From NCBI GenBank assembly GCA_036785325.1, contig JAXIVH010000028.1:5186946-5250945 (forward strand): a DNA stretch of 64,000 bases, in the 5' to 3' direction. The stretch is from Urophycis tenuis (taxonomy: Eukaryota > Chordata > Actinopteri > Gadiformes > Phycidae). Positions 9,501 to 21,700 of the stretch are shown here, piece after piece; positions within the stretch are counted from its first letter, which is position 1; each line of letters starts with the position of its first letter. The notes under the pieces are model-generated. The model was not told the DNA's origin and made no database searches. It saw only the letters and a program-made list of their open reading frames with translations. A program made the translations under genes and the position numbers.

Positions 9501-11060
9501 TATGGCAAGACTATATTGACTCATGGGTCGTTGAAATACTAAGCTAATTAATTTGTGTTCTGTAAGGAAAGATTGATGTTAATTGAAACGTTGAAGGTAT
9601 GTTTTTAGCTGCTGGGTAGACTTCAGTCAACCTGACGCAGTTTAGTCTGTGAGCAACCAAATTGCTCGGGGATGGGCTCATTATAAGCGGGGAAATCTAA
9701 GCTTTCCAATGGCGTATGGCAAGACTATATTCACCAAAGGGTCGTTGAAATACTAAGCTAATTAATTTGTGTTCTGTAAGGAAAGATTGATGTTAATTGA
9801 AACGTTAAAGGTATGTTTTTAGCTGCTGGGTAGACTTCATTCAACCTGACGCAGTTTAGTCTGTGATCAACCAGACTGCTCGGGGATGGGCTCATTTTAA
9901 GCGGGGAAATCTAAGCTTTCCAACGGCGTATGGCAAGACTATATTGACTCATGGGTCATTGAAATACTAAGCTAATTAATTTGTGTTCTGTAAGGAAAGA
10001 TTGATGTTAATTGAAACGTTGAAGGTATGTTTTTAGCTGCTGGGTAGACTTCAGTCAACCTGACGCAGTTTAGTCTGTGATGAACCAGACTGCTCGCGGA
10101 TGGGCTCATTTTAAACGGGGAAATCTAAGCTTTCCAACGGCGTATGGCAAGACTATATTGACTCATGGGTCGTTGAAATACTAAGCTAATTAATTTGTGT
10201 TCTGTAAGGAAAGATTGATGTTAATTGAAACGTTAAAGGTATGTTTTTAGCTGCTGGGTAGACTTCATTCAACCTGACGCAGTTTAGTCTGTGATCAACC
10301 AGACTGCTCGGGGATGGGCTCATTTTAAGCGGGGAAATCTAAGCTTTCCAACGGCGTATGGCAAGACTATATTGACTCATGGGTCATTGAAATACTAAGC
10401 TAATTAATTTGTGTTCTGTAAGGAAAGATTGATGTTAATTGAAACGTTGAAGGTATGTTTTTAGCTGCTGGGTAGACTTCAGTCAACCTGACGCAGTTTA
10501 GTCTGTGATGAACCAGACTGCTCGCGGATGGGCTCATTTTAATCGGGGAAATCTAAGCTTTCCAACGGCGTATGGCAAGACTATATTGACTCATGGGTCG
10601 TTGAAATACTAAGCTAATTAATTTGTGTTCTGTAAGGAAAGATTGATGTTAATTGAAACGTTGAAGGTATGTTTTTAGCTGCTGGGTAGACTTCAGTCAA
10701 CCTGACGCAGTTTAGTCTGTGATCAACCAGACTGCTCGCGGATGGGCTCATTTTAAGCGGGGAAATCTAAGCTTTCCAACGGCGTATGGCAAGACTATAT
10801 TCACTAAAGGGTCGTTGAAATACTAAGCTAATTCTTTTGTGTTCTGTAAGGAAAGATTGATGTTAATTGAAACGTTGAAGGTATGTCTTTAGCTGCTGTG
10901 TAGACTTCAGTCAACCTGACGCAGATTTGTCTGTGAGCAACCAAATTGCTCGGAGATGGGCTCATTTTAAACGGGGAAATCTAAGCTTTCCAACAACGTA
11001 TGGCATGACTATATTTGCCCATGGGTCGTCGAAATAATAAGCTGATTCATGTGTGTTCTG
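6585..11060 (+). repeat. 214-bp satellite array, block 2 (21 monomers)
   Basis: 4,476 bp = 21 x 214 - 18. Between about 6,950 and 9,240 there is a five-monomer higher-order repeat of 1,070 bp: the variant segment AAATTGCTC(C/G)GGGATGGG that follows a CTCAACCTGACACAG monomer starts at 7091, 8161 and 9231. About 9,901-11,060 repeats block 0 at an offset near 9,900, including the rare TTTTAATCGGGG variant at 643 and 10,543. No gene is seen. Confidence 0.96.
6950..9240 (+). repeat. higher-order repeat, 5 monomers (1,070 bp)
   Basis: Landmarks at 7091, 8161 and 9231 are exactly 1,070 bp apart, and the order of monomer variants inside each unit repeats. The third copy diverges after about 9,590. 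Confidence 0.85.
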
Positions 11061-11764
11061 TTGGCTGTGGAAAGAAAATAGCACACAAGTCATACCAAGT
11101 CACCTTTATTTTTCAGTGATAAACATTAATAAATAAACAGTATGGACATTGTATAAACAGTTGTATAAAAAGTGTAAACGGTATGAACAGTGTTCTTATA
11201 AAAGATATCAATATCAATACTGATCACGTGTGTATTTTATATTTCCAGGTTATTTGTTGATGAGCCAGAGCCTGTGACTCCCACCAACCGGCCCGTTCAG
11301 CCCACTGCGTTGTCGTCCTCCACCCGGCCGAAGCCTCCTGCGCCCACCCGCCTCCAGCCGAGGCCTCCTGCTGCGTCAGCCTGTGGCCCGCCCGCCCCCT
11401 GTGTCGGCAGCACCCATACCGCTGGTCCTCCCCGCACAGCCACAGGCCCCCTCCGTCCTGCTTCGTGGGCCATCCTGCAGCTGTCTCTGCAGTCATCGTG
11501 TGTCAAAACCATTCAAACTTGTATATGGTAACATTTCAAAATGACACCAGCATAAATGAGGACCTTGCAATAGGTTGTTTGTTACATGACCCCCCTGGCA
11601 TACAGCTGTATGTCTCTGTGAAGGTGGTTGTGAAGAACTGCATCCGGCTGAACAAGTACAAGTGCCGGTGAGGCAGCAACTCTCTCGAGGGGGGTTGCAC
11701 GCCCACCTGGTTAACGCCATCCCTTCACAGCGATGTGGGATCATGCCGTTCCAAGTAAGTGATT

Positions 11765-11806
<42 letters not shown>

Positions 11807-12039
11807 TATATACACACACACACACGCATATATACACACACATATATATATATACTTAAACATAGCTGACCCTTTTTTTCCCCCTTCTCGGGGATTATGC
11901 TCCCAGTTTTGATCTCGGACGTCTGGTCACTTATAGCATATAATAATATTCTATTACTGTTAAGCCAACTATGAATAATAAAACAGGCCAAAACATGTGT
12001 CCTTTATCATAGCTACACGTATTACAAAAAAAACGCGTG
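11061..12039 (+). repeat. gene-fragment cassette, copy 3 (979 bp)
   Basis: Microsatellite shorter, about 11,769-11,854. Only two monomers separate it from copy 4, the smallest spacing in the window. Confidence 0.95.
11249..11754 (+). pseudogene. dead exon relic, copy 3, with extra GG insertion
   Basis: 506 bp instead of 504. The run after CTCTCGA is GGGGGG rather than GGGG (about 11,688), which also breaks the GSNSLEG frame before the donor. A private G-to-T (AGGTTGTTTG) changes Val to Leu. Otherwise the shared lesions are present. Confidence 0.6.
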
Positions 12040-12449
12040 AATTGAAAAGTTGAAGGTATGTTTTTAGCTGCTGGGTAGACTTCAGTCAACCTGACGCAGT
12101 TTAGTCTGTGATCAACCAGACTGCTCGCGGATGGGCTCATTTTAAGCGGGGAAATCTAAGCTTTCCAACGGCGTATGGCAAGACTATATTGAGTCATGGG
12201 TCGTTGAAATACTAAGCTAATTCATTTGTGTTCTGTAAGGAAAGATTGATGTTAATTGAAACGTTGAAGGTATGTCTTTAGCTGCTGTGTAGACTTCAGT
12301 CAACCTGACGCAGATTTGTCTGTGAGCAACCAAATTGCTCGGAGATGGGCTCATTTTAAACGGGGAAATCTAAGCTTTCCAACGACGTATGGCATGACTA
12401 TATTTGCCCATGGGTCGTCGAAATAATAAGCTGATTCATGTGTGTTCTG
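12040..12449 (+). repeat. 214-bp satellite array, block 3 (2 monomers)
   Basis: 410 bp = 2 x 214 - 18, the minimum interval: essentially one D-like monomer (ATTGAGTCATGGG) joined directly to one C-type monomer (TTTGCCCATGGG). It shows both cassette flanks without inner array. Confidence 0.96.
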
Positions 12450-13151
12450 TTGGCTGTGGAAAGAAAATAGCACACAAGTCATACCAAGTCACCTTTATTT
12501 TTCAGTGATAAACATTAATAAATAAACAGTATGGACATTGTATAAACAGTTGTATAAAAAGTGTAAACGGTATGAACAGTGTTCTTATAAAAGATATCAA
12601 TATCAATACTGATCACGTGTGTATTTTATATTTCCAGGTTATTTGTTGATGAGCCAGAGCCTGTGACTCCCACCAACCGGCCCGTTCAGCCCACTGCGTT
12701 GTCGTCCTCCACCCGGCCGAAGCCTCCTGCGCCCACCCGCCTCCAGCCGAGGCCTCCTGCTGCGTCAGCCTGTGGCCCGCCCGCCCCCTGTGTCGGCAGC
12801 ACCCATACCGCTGGTCCTCCCCGCACAGCCACAGGCCCCCTCCGTCCTGCTTCGTGGGCCATCCTGCAGCTGTCTCTGCAGTCATCGTGTGTCAAAACCA
12901 TTCAAACTTGTATATGGTAACATTTCAAAATGACACCAGCATAAATGAGGACCTTGCAATAGGTTGTGTGTTACATGACCCCCCTGGCATACAGCTGTAT
13001 GTCTCTGTGAAGGTGGTTGTGAAGAACTGCATCCGGCTGAACAAGTACAAGTGCCGGTGAGGCAGCAACTCTCTCGAGGGGTTGCACGCCCACCTGGTTA
13101 ACGCCATCCCTTCACAGCGATGTGGGATCATGCCGTTCCAAGTAAGTGATT

Positions 13152-13212
<61 letters not shown>

Positions 13213-13452
13213 GCATATATACACACACACACACACACATATATACACACACATATATATATATATACTTAAACATAGCTGACCCTTTTTTTCCCCCTTC
13301 TCGGGGATTATGCTCCCAGTTTTGATCTCGGACGTCTGGTCACTTATAGCATATAATAATATTCTATTACTGTTAAGCCAACTATGAATAATAAAACAGG
13401 CCAAAACATGTGTCCTTTATCATAGCTACACGTATTACAAAAAAAACGCGTG
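12450..13452 (+). repeat. gene-fragment cassette, copy 4 (1003 bp)
   Basis: Closest to copy 1 (offset about 11,290), including a GCGCATATATACAC step inside a long CA tract at about 13,156-13,267 and the same diverged D monomer (AAACTTCCCAACGG) after it. Confidence 0.95.
12638..13141 (+). pseudogene. dead exon relic, copy 4
   Basis: Same 504-bp relic with both shared lesions. I see no private change relative to copy 1. Confidence 0.6.
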
Positions 13453-16400
13453 AATTGAAAAGTTGAAGGTATGTTTTTAGCTGCTGGGTAGACTTCATTC
13501 AACCTGACGCAGTTTAGTCTGTGAGCAACTAAATTGCTCGCGGATGGGCTCATTTTAAGCGGGGAAATCTAAACTTCCCAACGGCGTATGGCAAGACTAT
13601 ATTGAGTCATGGGTCGTTGAAATACTAAGCTAATTAATTTCTGTTCTTTATTGAAAGATTGATCTTAATTGAAACGTTGAAGGTATGTTTTTAGCTGCTG
13701 TGTAGACTTCAGTCAACCTGACGCAGTTTAGTCTTTGAGCAACCAAATTGCTCAGGGATGGGCTCATTATAAGCGGGGAAAACTAAGCTTTCCAACGGCG
13801 TATGGCAAGACTATATTCACCAAAGGGTCTTTGAAATACTAAGCTAATTAATTTGTGTTCTGTAAGGAAAGATTGATGTTAATTGAAACGTTAAAGGTAT
13901 GTTTTTAGCTGCTGGGTAGACTTCATTCAACCTGACGCAGTTTAGTCTGTGATTAACCAGACTGCTCGCGGATGGGCTCATTTTAAGCGGGGAAATCTAA
14001 GCTTTCCAATGGCGTATGGCAAGACTATATTGACTCATGGGTCGTTGAAATACTAAGCTAATTAATTTGTGATCTGTAAGGAAAGATTGATGTTAATTGA
14101 AACGTTGAAGGTATGTTTTTAGCTGCTGGGGAGACTTCAGTCAACCTGAAGCAAATTGTCTCTGAGCAACCAAATTGCTGGCGGATGGGCTCATTTTAAG
14201 CAGTGAAATCTAAGCTTTTCAACGGCGTATGGCAAGACTATATTCACCAAAGGGCCGTTGAAATACTAAGCTAATTAATTTGTGTTCTGTAAGGAAAGAT
14301 TGATGTTAATTGAAACGTTGAAGGTATGTTTTTAGCTGCTGGGTAGACTTCACTCAACCTGACACAGTTTTGTCTGTGAGCAACCAAATTGCTCGGGAAT
14401 GGGCTCATTATAAGCGGGGAAATCTAAGCTTTCCAACGGCCTATGGCAAGACTATATTCACCAAAGGGGCGTTGAAATACTAAGCTAATTAATTTGTGTT
14501 CTGTAAGGAAAGATTGATGTTAATTGAAACGTTAAAGGTATGTTTTTAGCTGCTGTGTAGACTTCATTCAACCTGACGCAGTTTAGTCTGTGATCAACCA
14601 GACTGCTCGCGGATGGGCTCATTTTAAGCGGGGAAATCTAAGCTTTCCAACGGCGTATGGCAAGACTATATTCACTAAAGGGTCGTTGAAATACTAAGCT
14701 AATTCTTTTGTGTTCTGTAAGGAAAGATTGATGTTAATTGAAACGTTGAAGGTATGTCTTTAGCTGCTGTGTAGACTTCAGTCAACCTGACGCAGATTTG
14801 TCTTTGAGCAACAAAATTGCTCGGAGATGGGCTCATTTTAAGCGGGGAAATCTAAGCTTTCCAACGGCGTATGGAAAGACTATATTGACTCATGGCTCGT
14901 TGAAATACTAAGCTAATTAATTTGTGTTCTGTAAGGAAAGATTGATGTTAATTGAAACGTTAAAGGTATGTTTTTAGCTGCTGTGTAGACTTCATTCAAC
15001 CTGACGCAGTTTAGTCTGTGATCAACCAGACTGCTCGCGGATGGGCTCATTTTAAGCGGGGAAATCTAAGCTTTCCAACGGCGTATGGCAAGACTATATT
15101 CACTAAAGGGTCGTTGAAATACTAAGCTAATTCTTTTGTGTTCTGTAAGGAAAGATTGATGTTAATTGAAACGTTGAAGGTATGTCTTTAGCTGCTGTGT
15201 AGACTTCAGTCAACCTGACGCAGATTTGTCTGTGAGCAACCAAATTGCTCGGAGATGGGCTCATTTTAAGCGGGGAAATCTAAGCTTTCCAACGGCGTAT
15301 GGAAAGACTATATTGACTCATGGCTCGTTGAAATACTAAGCTAATTAATTTGTGTTCTGTAAGGAAAGATTGATGTTAATTGAAACGTTGAAGGTATGTT
15401 TTTAGCTGCTGGGTAGACTTCAGTCAACCTGACGCAGTTTAGTCTGTGAGCAACCAAATTGCTCGGGGATGGGCTCATTATAAGCGGGGAAATCTAAGCT
15501 TTCCAACGGCGTATGGCAAGACTATATTCACCAAAGGGTCGTTGAAATACTAAGCTAATTATTTTGTGTTCTGTAAGGAAAGATTGATGTTAATTGAAAC
15601 GTTAAAGGTATGTTTTTAGCTGCTGTGTAGACTTCATTCAACCTGACGCAGTTTAGTCTGTGATCAACCAGACTGCTTGCGGATGGGCTCATTTTAAGCG
15701 GGGAAATCTAAGCTTTCCAACGGCGTATGGCAAGACTATATTCACTAAAGGGTCGTTGAAATACTAAGCTAATTCTTTTGTGTTCTGTAAGGAAAGATTG
15801 ATGTTAATTGAAACGTTGAAGGTATGTCTTTAGCTGCTGTGTAGACTTCAGTCAACCTGACGCAGATTTGTCTTTGAGCAACAAAATTGCTCGGAGATGG
15901 GCTCATTTTAAGCGGGGAAATCTAAGCTTTCCAACGGCGTATGGAAAGACTATATTGACTCATGGCTCGTTGAAATACTAAGCTAATTAATTTGTGTTCT
16001 GTAAGGAAAGATTGATGTTAATTGAAACGTTAAAGGTATGTTTTTAGCTGCTGTGTAGACTTCATTCAACCTGACGCAGTTTAGTCTGTGATCAACCAGA
16101 CTGCTCGCGGATGGGCTCATTTTAAGCGGGGAAATCTAAGCTTTCCAACGGCGTATGGCAAGACTATATTCACTAAAGGGTCGTTGAAATACTAAGCTAA
16201 TTCTTTTGTGTTCTGTAAGGAAAGATTGATGTTAATTGAAACGTTGAAGGTATGTCTTTAGCTGCTGTGTAGACTTCAGTCAACCTGACGCAGATTTGTC
16301 TGTGAGCAACCAAATTGCTCGGAGATGGGCTCATTTTAAGCGGGGAAATCTAAGCTTTCCAACGGCGTATGGAAAGACTATATTGACTCATGGCTCGTTG

Positions 16401-17711
16401 AAATACTAAGCTAATTAATTTGTGTTCTGTAAGGAAAGATTGATGTTAATTGAAACGTTGAAGGTATGTTTTTAGCTGCTGGGTAGACTTCAGTCAACCT
16501 GACGCAGTTTAGTCTGTGAGCAACCAAATTGCTCGGGGATGGGCTCATTATAAGCGGGGAAATCTAAGCTTTCCAACGGCGTATGGCAAGACTATATTCA
16601 CCAAAGGGTCGTTGAAATACTAAGCTAATTATTTTGTGTTCTGTAAGGAAAGATTGATGTTAATTGAAACGTTAAAGGTATGTTTTTAGCTGCTGTGTAG
16701 ACTTCATTCAACCTGACGCAGTTTAGTCTGTGATCAACCAGACTGCTTGCGGATGGGCTCATTTTAAGCGGGGAAATCTAAGCTTTCCAACGGCGTATGG
16801 CAAGACTATATTGACTCATGGGTCATTGAAATACTAAGCTAATTAATTTGTGTTCTGTAAGGAAAGATTGATGTTAATTGAAACGTTGAAGGTATGTTTT
16901 TAGCTGCTGGGTAGACTTCAGTCAACCTGACGCAGTTTAGTCTGTGATCAACCAGACTGCTCGCAGATGGGCTCATTTTAAGCGGGGAAATCTAAGCTTT
17001 CCAACGGCGTATGGCAAGACTATATTGACTCATGGGTCGTTGAAATACTAAGCTAATTAATTTGTGTTCTGTAAGGAAAGATTGATGTTAATTGAAACGT
17101 TGAAGGTATGTTTTTAGCTGCTGGGTAGACTTCAGTCAACCTGACGCAGTTTAGTCTGTGATCAACCAGACTGCTCGCGGATGGGCTCATTTTAAGCGGG
17201 GAAATCTAAGCTTTCCAACGGCGTATGGCAAGACTATATTCACTAAAGGGTCGTTGAAATACTAAGCTAATTCTTTTGTGTTCTGTAAGGAAAGATTGAT
17301 GTTAATTGAAACGTTAAAGGTATGTTTTTAGCTGCTGGGTAGACTTCATTCAACCTGACGCAGTTTAGTCTGTGATCAACCAGACTGCTCGCGGATGGGC
17401 TCATTTTAAGCGGGGAAATCTAAGCTTTCCAACGGCGTATGGCAAGACTATATTCACTAAAGGGTCGTTGAAATACTAAGCTAATTAATTTGTGTTCTGT
17501 AAGGAAAGATTGATGTTAATTGAAACGTTGAAGGTATGTTTTTAGCTGCTGTGTAGACTTCAGTCAACCTGACGCAGATTTGTCTGTGAGCAACCAAATT
17601 GCTCGAAGATGGGCTCATTTTAAACGGGGAAATCTAAGCTTTCCAACAACGTATGGCATGACTATATTTGCCCATGGGTCGTCGAAATAATAAGCTGATT
17701 CATGTGTTCTG
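13453..17711 (+). repeat. 214-bp satellite array, block 4 (20 monomers)
   Basis: 4,259 bp = 20 x 214 - 21. The first ~1.1 kb matches 2,161-3,240 (offset 11,292). From 14,531 to about 16,808 a 1,070-bp five-monomer period is clear: GTTAAAGGTATG followed by AGCTGCTGTGTAG starts at 14,531, 15,601 and 16,671, and the rare AGCAACAAAATTGCT variant recurs 1,070 bp apart near 14,810 and 15,880. No gene is seen. Confidence 0.96.
14531..16808 (+). repeat. higher-order repeat, 5 monomers (1,070 bp), independent phase
   Basis: Landmarks at 14,531, 15,601 and 16,671 are 1,070 bp apart, but the monomer variants differ from those at 6.9-9.2 kb. The same unit size arose from a different set of monomers. Confidence 0.85.
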
Positions 17712-18413
17712 TTGGCTGTGGAAAGAAAATAGCACACAAGTCATACCAAGTCACCTTTATTTTTCAGTGATAAACATTAATAAATGAACAGTATGGACAT
17801 TGTATAAACAGTTGTATAAAAAGTGTAAACGGTATGAACAGTGTTCTTATAAAAGATATCAATATCAATACTGATCACGTGTGTATTTTATATTTCCAGG
17901 TTATTTGTTGATGAGCCAGAGCCTGTGACTCCCACCAACCGGCCCGTTCAGCCCACTGCGTTGTCGTCCTCCACCCGGCCGAAGCCTCCTGCGCCCACCC
18001 GCCTCCAGCCGAGGCCTCCTGCTGCGTCAGCCTGTGGCCCGCCCGCCCCCTGTGTCGGCAGCACCCATACCGCTGGTCCTCCCCGCACAGCCACAGGCCC
18101 CCTCCGTCCTGCTTCGTGGGCCATCCTGCAGCTGTCTCTGCAGTCATCGTGTGTCAAAACCATTCAAACTTGTATATGGTAACATTTCAAAATGACACCA
18201 GCATAAATGAGGACCTTGCAATAGGTTGTGTGTTACATGACCCCCCTGGCATACAGCTGTATGTCTCTGTGAAGGTGGTTGTGAAGAACTGCATCCGGCT
18301 GAACAAGTACAAGTGCCGGTGAGGCAGCAACTCTCTCGAGGGGTTGCACGCCCACCTGGTTAACACCATCCCTTCACAGCGATGTGGGATCATGCCGTTC
18401 CAAGTAAGTGATT

Positions 18414-18450
<37 letters not shown>

Positions 18451-18732
18451 ACACACACACACACACACACAGACACACACACACACACACACGCGCGCAT
18501 ATATACACACACACACACGCATATATACACACACATATATATATATACTTAAACATAGCTGACCCTTTTTTTCCCCCTTCTCGGGGATTATGCTCCCAGT
18601 TTTGATCTCGGACGTCTAGTCACTTATAGCATATAATAATATTCTATTACTGTTAAGCCAACTATGAATAATAAAACAGGCCAAAACATGTGTCCTTTAT
18701 CATAGCTACACGTATTACAAAAAAAACGCGTG
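17712..18732 (+). repeat. gene-fragment cassette, copy 5 (1021 bp)
   Basis: Near-identical to copy 2 at offset 12,148, including the long microsatellite with two CAGACA interruptions at about 18,418-18,547. Confidence 0.95.
17900..18403 (+). pseudogene. dead exon relic, copy 5
   Basis: Shared lesions present. It has the common ACAGGC rather than the ACAAGC of copy 2, so that substitution in copy 2 postdates their duplication or was lost by conversion. Confidence 0.6.
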
Positions 18733-21700
18733 AATTGAAAAGTTGAAGGTATGTTTTTAGCTGCTGGGTAGACTTCAGTCAACCTGACGCAGTTTTGTCT
18801 GTGAGCAACCAAATTGCTCGCGGATGGGCTCATTTTAAGCGGGGAAATCTAAGGTTCCCAACGGCGTATGGCAAGACTATATTGAGTCATGGGTCGTTGA
18901 AATACTAAGCTAATTAATTTCTGTTCTTTATTGAAAGATTGATGTTAATTGAAACGTTGAAGGTATGTTTTTAGCTGCTGGGTAGACTTCAGTCAACCTG
19001 ACGCAGTTTTGTCTGTGAGCAACCAGACTGCTCGCGGATGGGCTCATTTTAAGCGGGGAAATCTAAGCTTTCCAACGGCGTATGGCAAGACTATATTGAC
19101 TCATTGGTCGTTGAAATACTAAGATAATTAATTTGTGTTCTGTAAGGAAAGATTGATGTTAATTGAAACGTTGAAGGTATGTTTTTAGCTGCTGGGTAGA
19201 CTTCACTCAACCTGACACAGTTTTGTCTGTGAGCAACCAAATTGCTCCGGGATGGGCTCATTATAAGCAGGGAAATCTAAGCTTTCCAACGGCTTATGGC
19301 AAGACTATATTCACCAAAGGGCCGTTGAAATACTAAGCTAATTAATTTGTGTTCTGTAAGGAAAGATTGATGTTAATTGAAACGTTAAAGGTATGTTTTT
19401 AGCTGCTGGGTAGACTTCATTCAACCTGACGCAGTTTAGTCTGTGATCAACCAGACTGCTCGCGGATGGGCTCATTTTAAGCGGGGAAATCTAAGCTTTC
19501 CAACGGCGTATGGCAAGACTATATTGACTCATGGGTCGTTGAAATACTAAGCTAATTAATTTGTGTTCTGTAAGGAAAGATTGATGTTAATTGAAACGTT
19601 TAAGGTATGTTTTTAGCTGCTGGGTAGACTTCAGTCAACCTGACGCAGTTTAGTCTGTGATCAACCAGACTGCTGGCGGATGGGCTCATTATAAGCGGGG
19701 AAATCTAAGCTTTCCAACGGCGTATGGCAAGACTATATTCACCAAAGGGTCGTTGAAATACTAAGCTAATTAATTTGTGTTCTGTAAGGAAAGATTGATG
19801 TTAATTGAAACGTTGAAGGTATGTTTTTAGCTGCTGGGTAGACTTCAGTCAACCTGACGCAGTTTAGTCTGTGATCAACCAGACTGCTGGCGGATGGGCT
19901 CATTTTAAGCGGGGAAATCTAAGCTTTTCAACGGCGTATGGCAAGACTATATTGACTCATTGGTCGTTGAAATACTAAGATAATTAATTTGTGTTCTGTA
20001 AGGAAAGATTGATGTTAATTGAAACGTTGAAGGTATGTTTTTAGCTGCTGGGTAGACTTCACTCAACCTGACACAGTTTTGTCTGTGAGCAACCAAATTG
20101 CTCCGGGATGGGCTCATTATAAGCAGGGAAATCTAAGCTTTCCAACGGCTTATGGCAAGACTATATTCACCAAAGGGCCGTTGAAATACTAAGCTAATTA
20201 ATTTGTGTTCTGTAAGGAAAGATTGATGTTAATTGAAACGTTAAAGGTATGTTTTTAGCTGCTGGGTAGACTTCATTCAACCTGACGCAGTTTAGTCTGT
20301 GATCAACCAGACTGCTCGCGGATGGGCTCATTTTAAGCGGGGAAATCTAAGCTTTCCAACGGCGTATGGCAAGACTATATTGACTCATGGGTCGTTGAAA
20401 TACTAAGCTAATTCTTTTGTGTTCTGTAAGGAAAGATTGATGTTAATTGAAACGTTTAAGGTATGTTTTTAGCTGCTGGGTAGACTTCAGTCAACCTGAC
20501 GCAGTTTAGTCTGTGATCAACCAGACTGCTGGCGGATGGGCTCATTATAAGCGGGGAAATCTAAGCTTTCCAACGGCGTATGGCAAGACTATATTCACCA
20601 AAGGGTCGTTGAAATACTAAGCTAATTAATTTGTGTTCTGTAAGGAAAGATTGATGTTAATTGAAACGTTGAAGGTATGTTTTTAGCTGCTGGGTAGACT
20701 TCAGTCAACCTGACGCAGTTTAGTCTGTGATCAACCAGACTGCTGGCGGATGGGCTCATTTTAAGCGGGGAAATCTAAGCTTTTCAACGGCGTATGGCAA
20801 GACTATATTGACTCATTGGTCGTTGAAATACTAAGCTAATTAATTTGTGATCTGTAAGGAAAGATTGATGTTAATTGAAACGTTGAAGGTATGTTTTTAG
20901 CTGCTGGGTAGACTTCAGTCAACCTGACACAGTTTTGTCTCTGAGCAACCAAATTGCTTGGGGATGGGCTCATTTTAAGCGGGGAAATCTAAGCTTTCCA
21001 ACGGCGTATGGCAAGACTATATTGACTCATGGGTCGTTGAAATACTAAGATAATTAATTTGTGTTCTGTAAGGAAAGATTGATGTTAATTGAAACGTTGA
21101 AGGTATGTTTTTAGCTGCTGGGTAGACTTCACTCAACCTGACACAGTTTTGTCTTTGAGCAACCAAATTGCTCGGGGATGGGCTCATTATAAGCGGGGAA
21201 ATCTAAGCTTTCCAACGGCGTATGGCAAGACTATATTGACTCATGGGTCATTGAAATACTAAGCTAATTAATTTGTGTTCTGTAAGGAAAGATTGATGTT
21301 AATTGAAACGTTGAAGGTATGTTTTTAGCTGCTGGGTAGACTTCAGTCAACCTGACGCAGTTTAGTCTGTGATGAACCAGACTGCTCGCGGATGGGCTCA
21401 TTTTAATCGGGGAAATCTAAGCTTTCCAACGGCGTATGGCAAGACTATATTGACTCATGGGTCGTTGAAATACTAAGCTAATTAATTTGTGTTCTGTAAG
21501 GAAAGATTGATGTTAATTGAAACGTTGAATGTATGTTTTTAGCTGCTGGGTAGACTTCAGTCAACCTGACGCAGTTTAGTCTGTGATCAACCAGACTGCT
21601 CGCGGATGGGCTCATTATAAGCAGGGAAATCTAAGCTTTCCAACGGCTTATGGCAAGACTATATTCACCAAAGGGCCGTTGAAATACTAAGCTAATTAAT

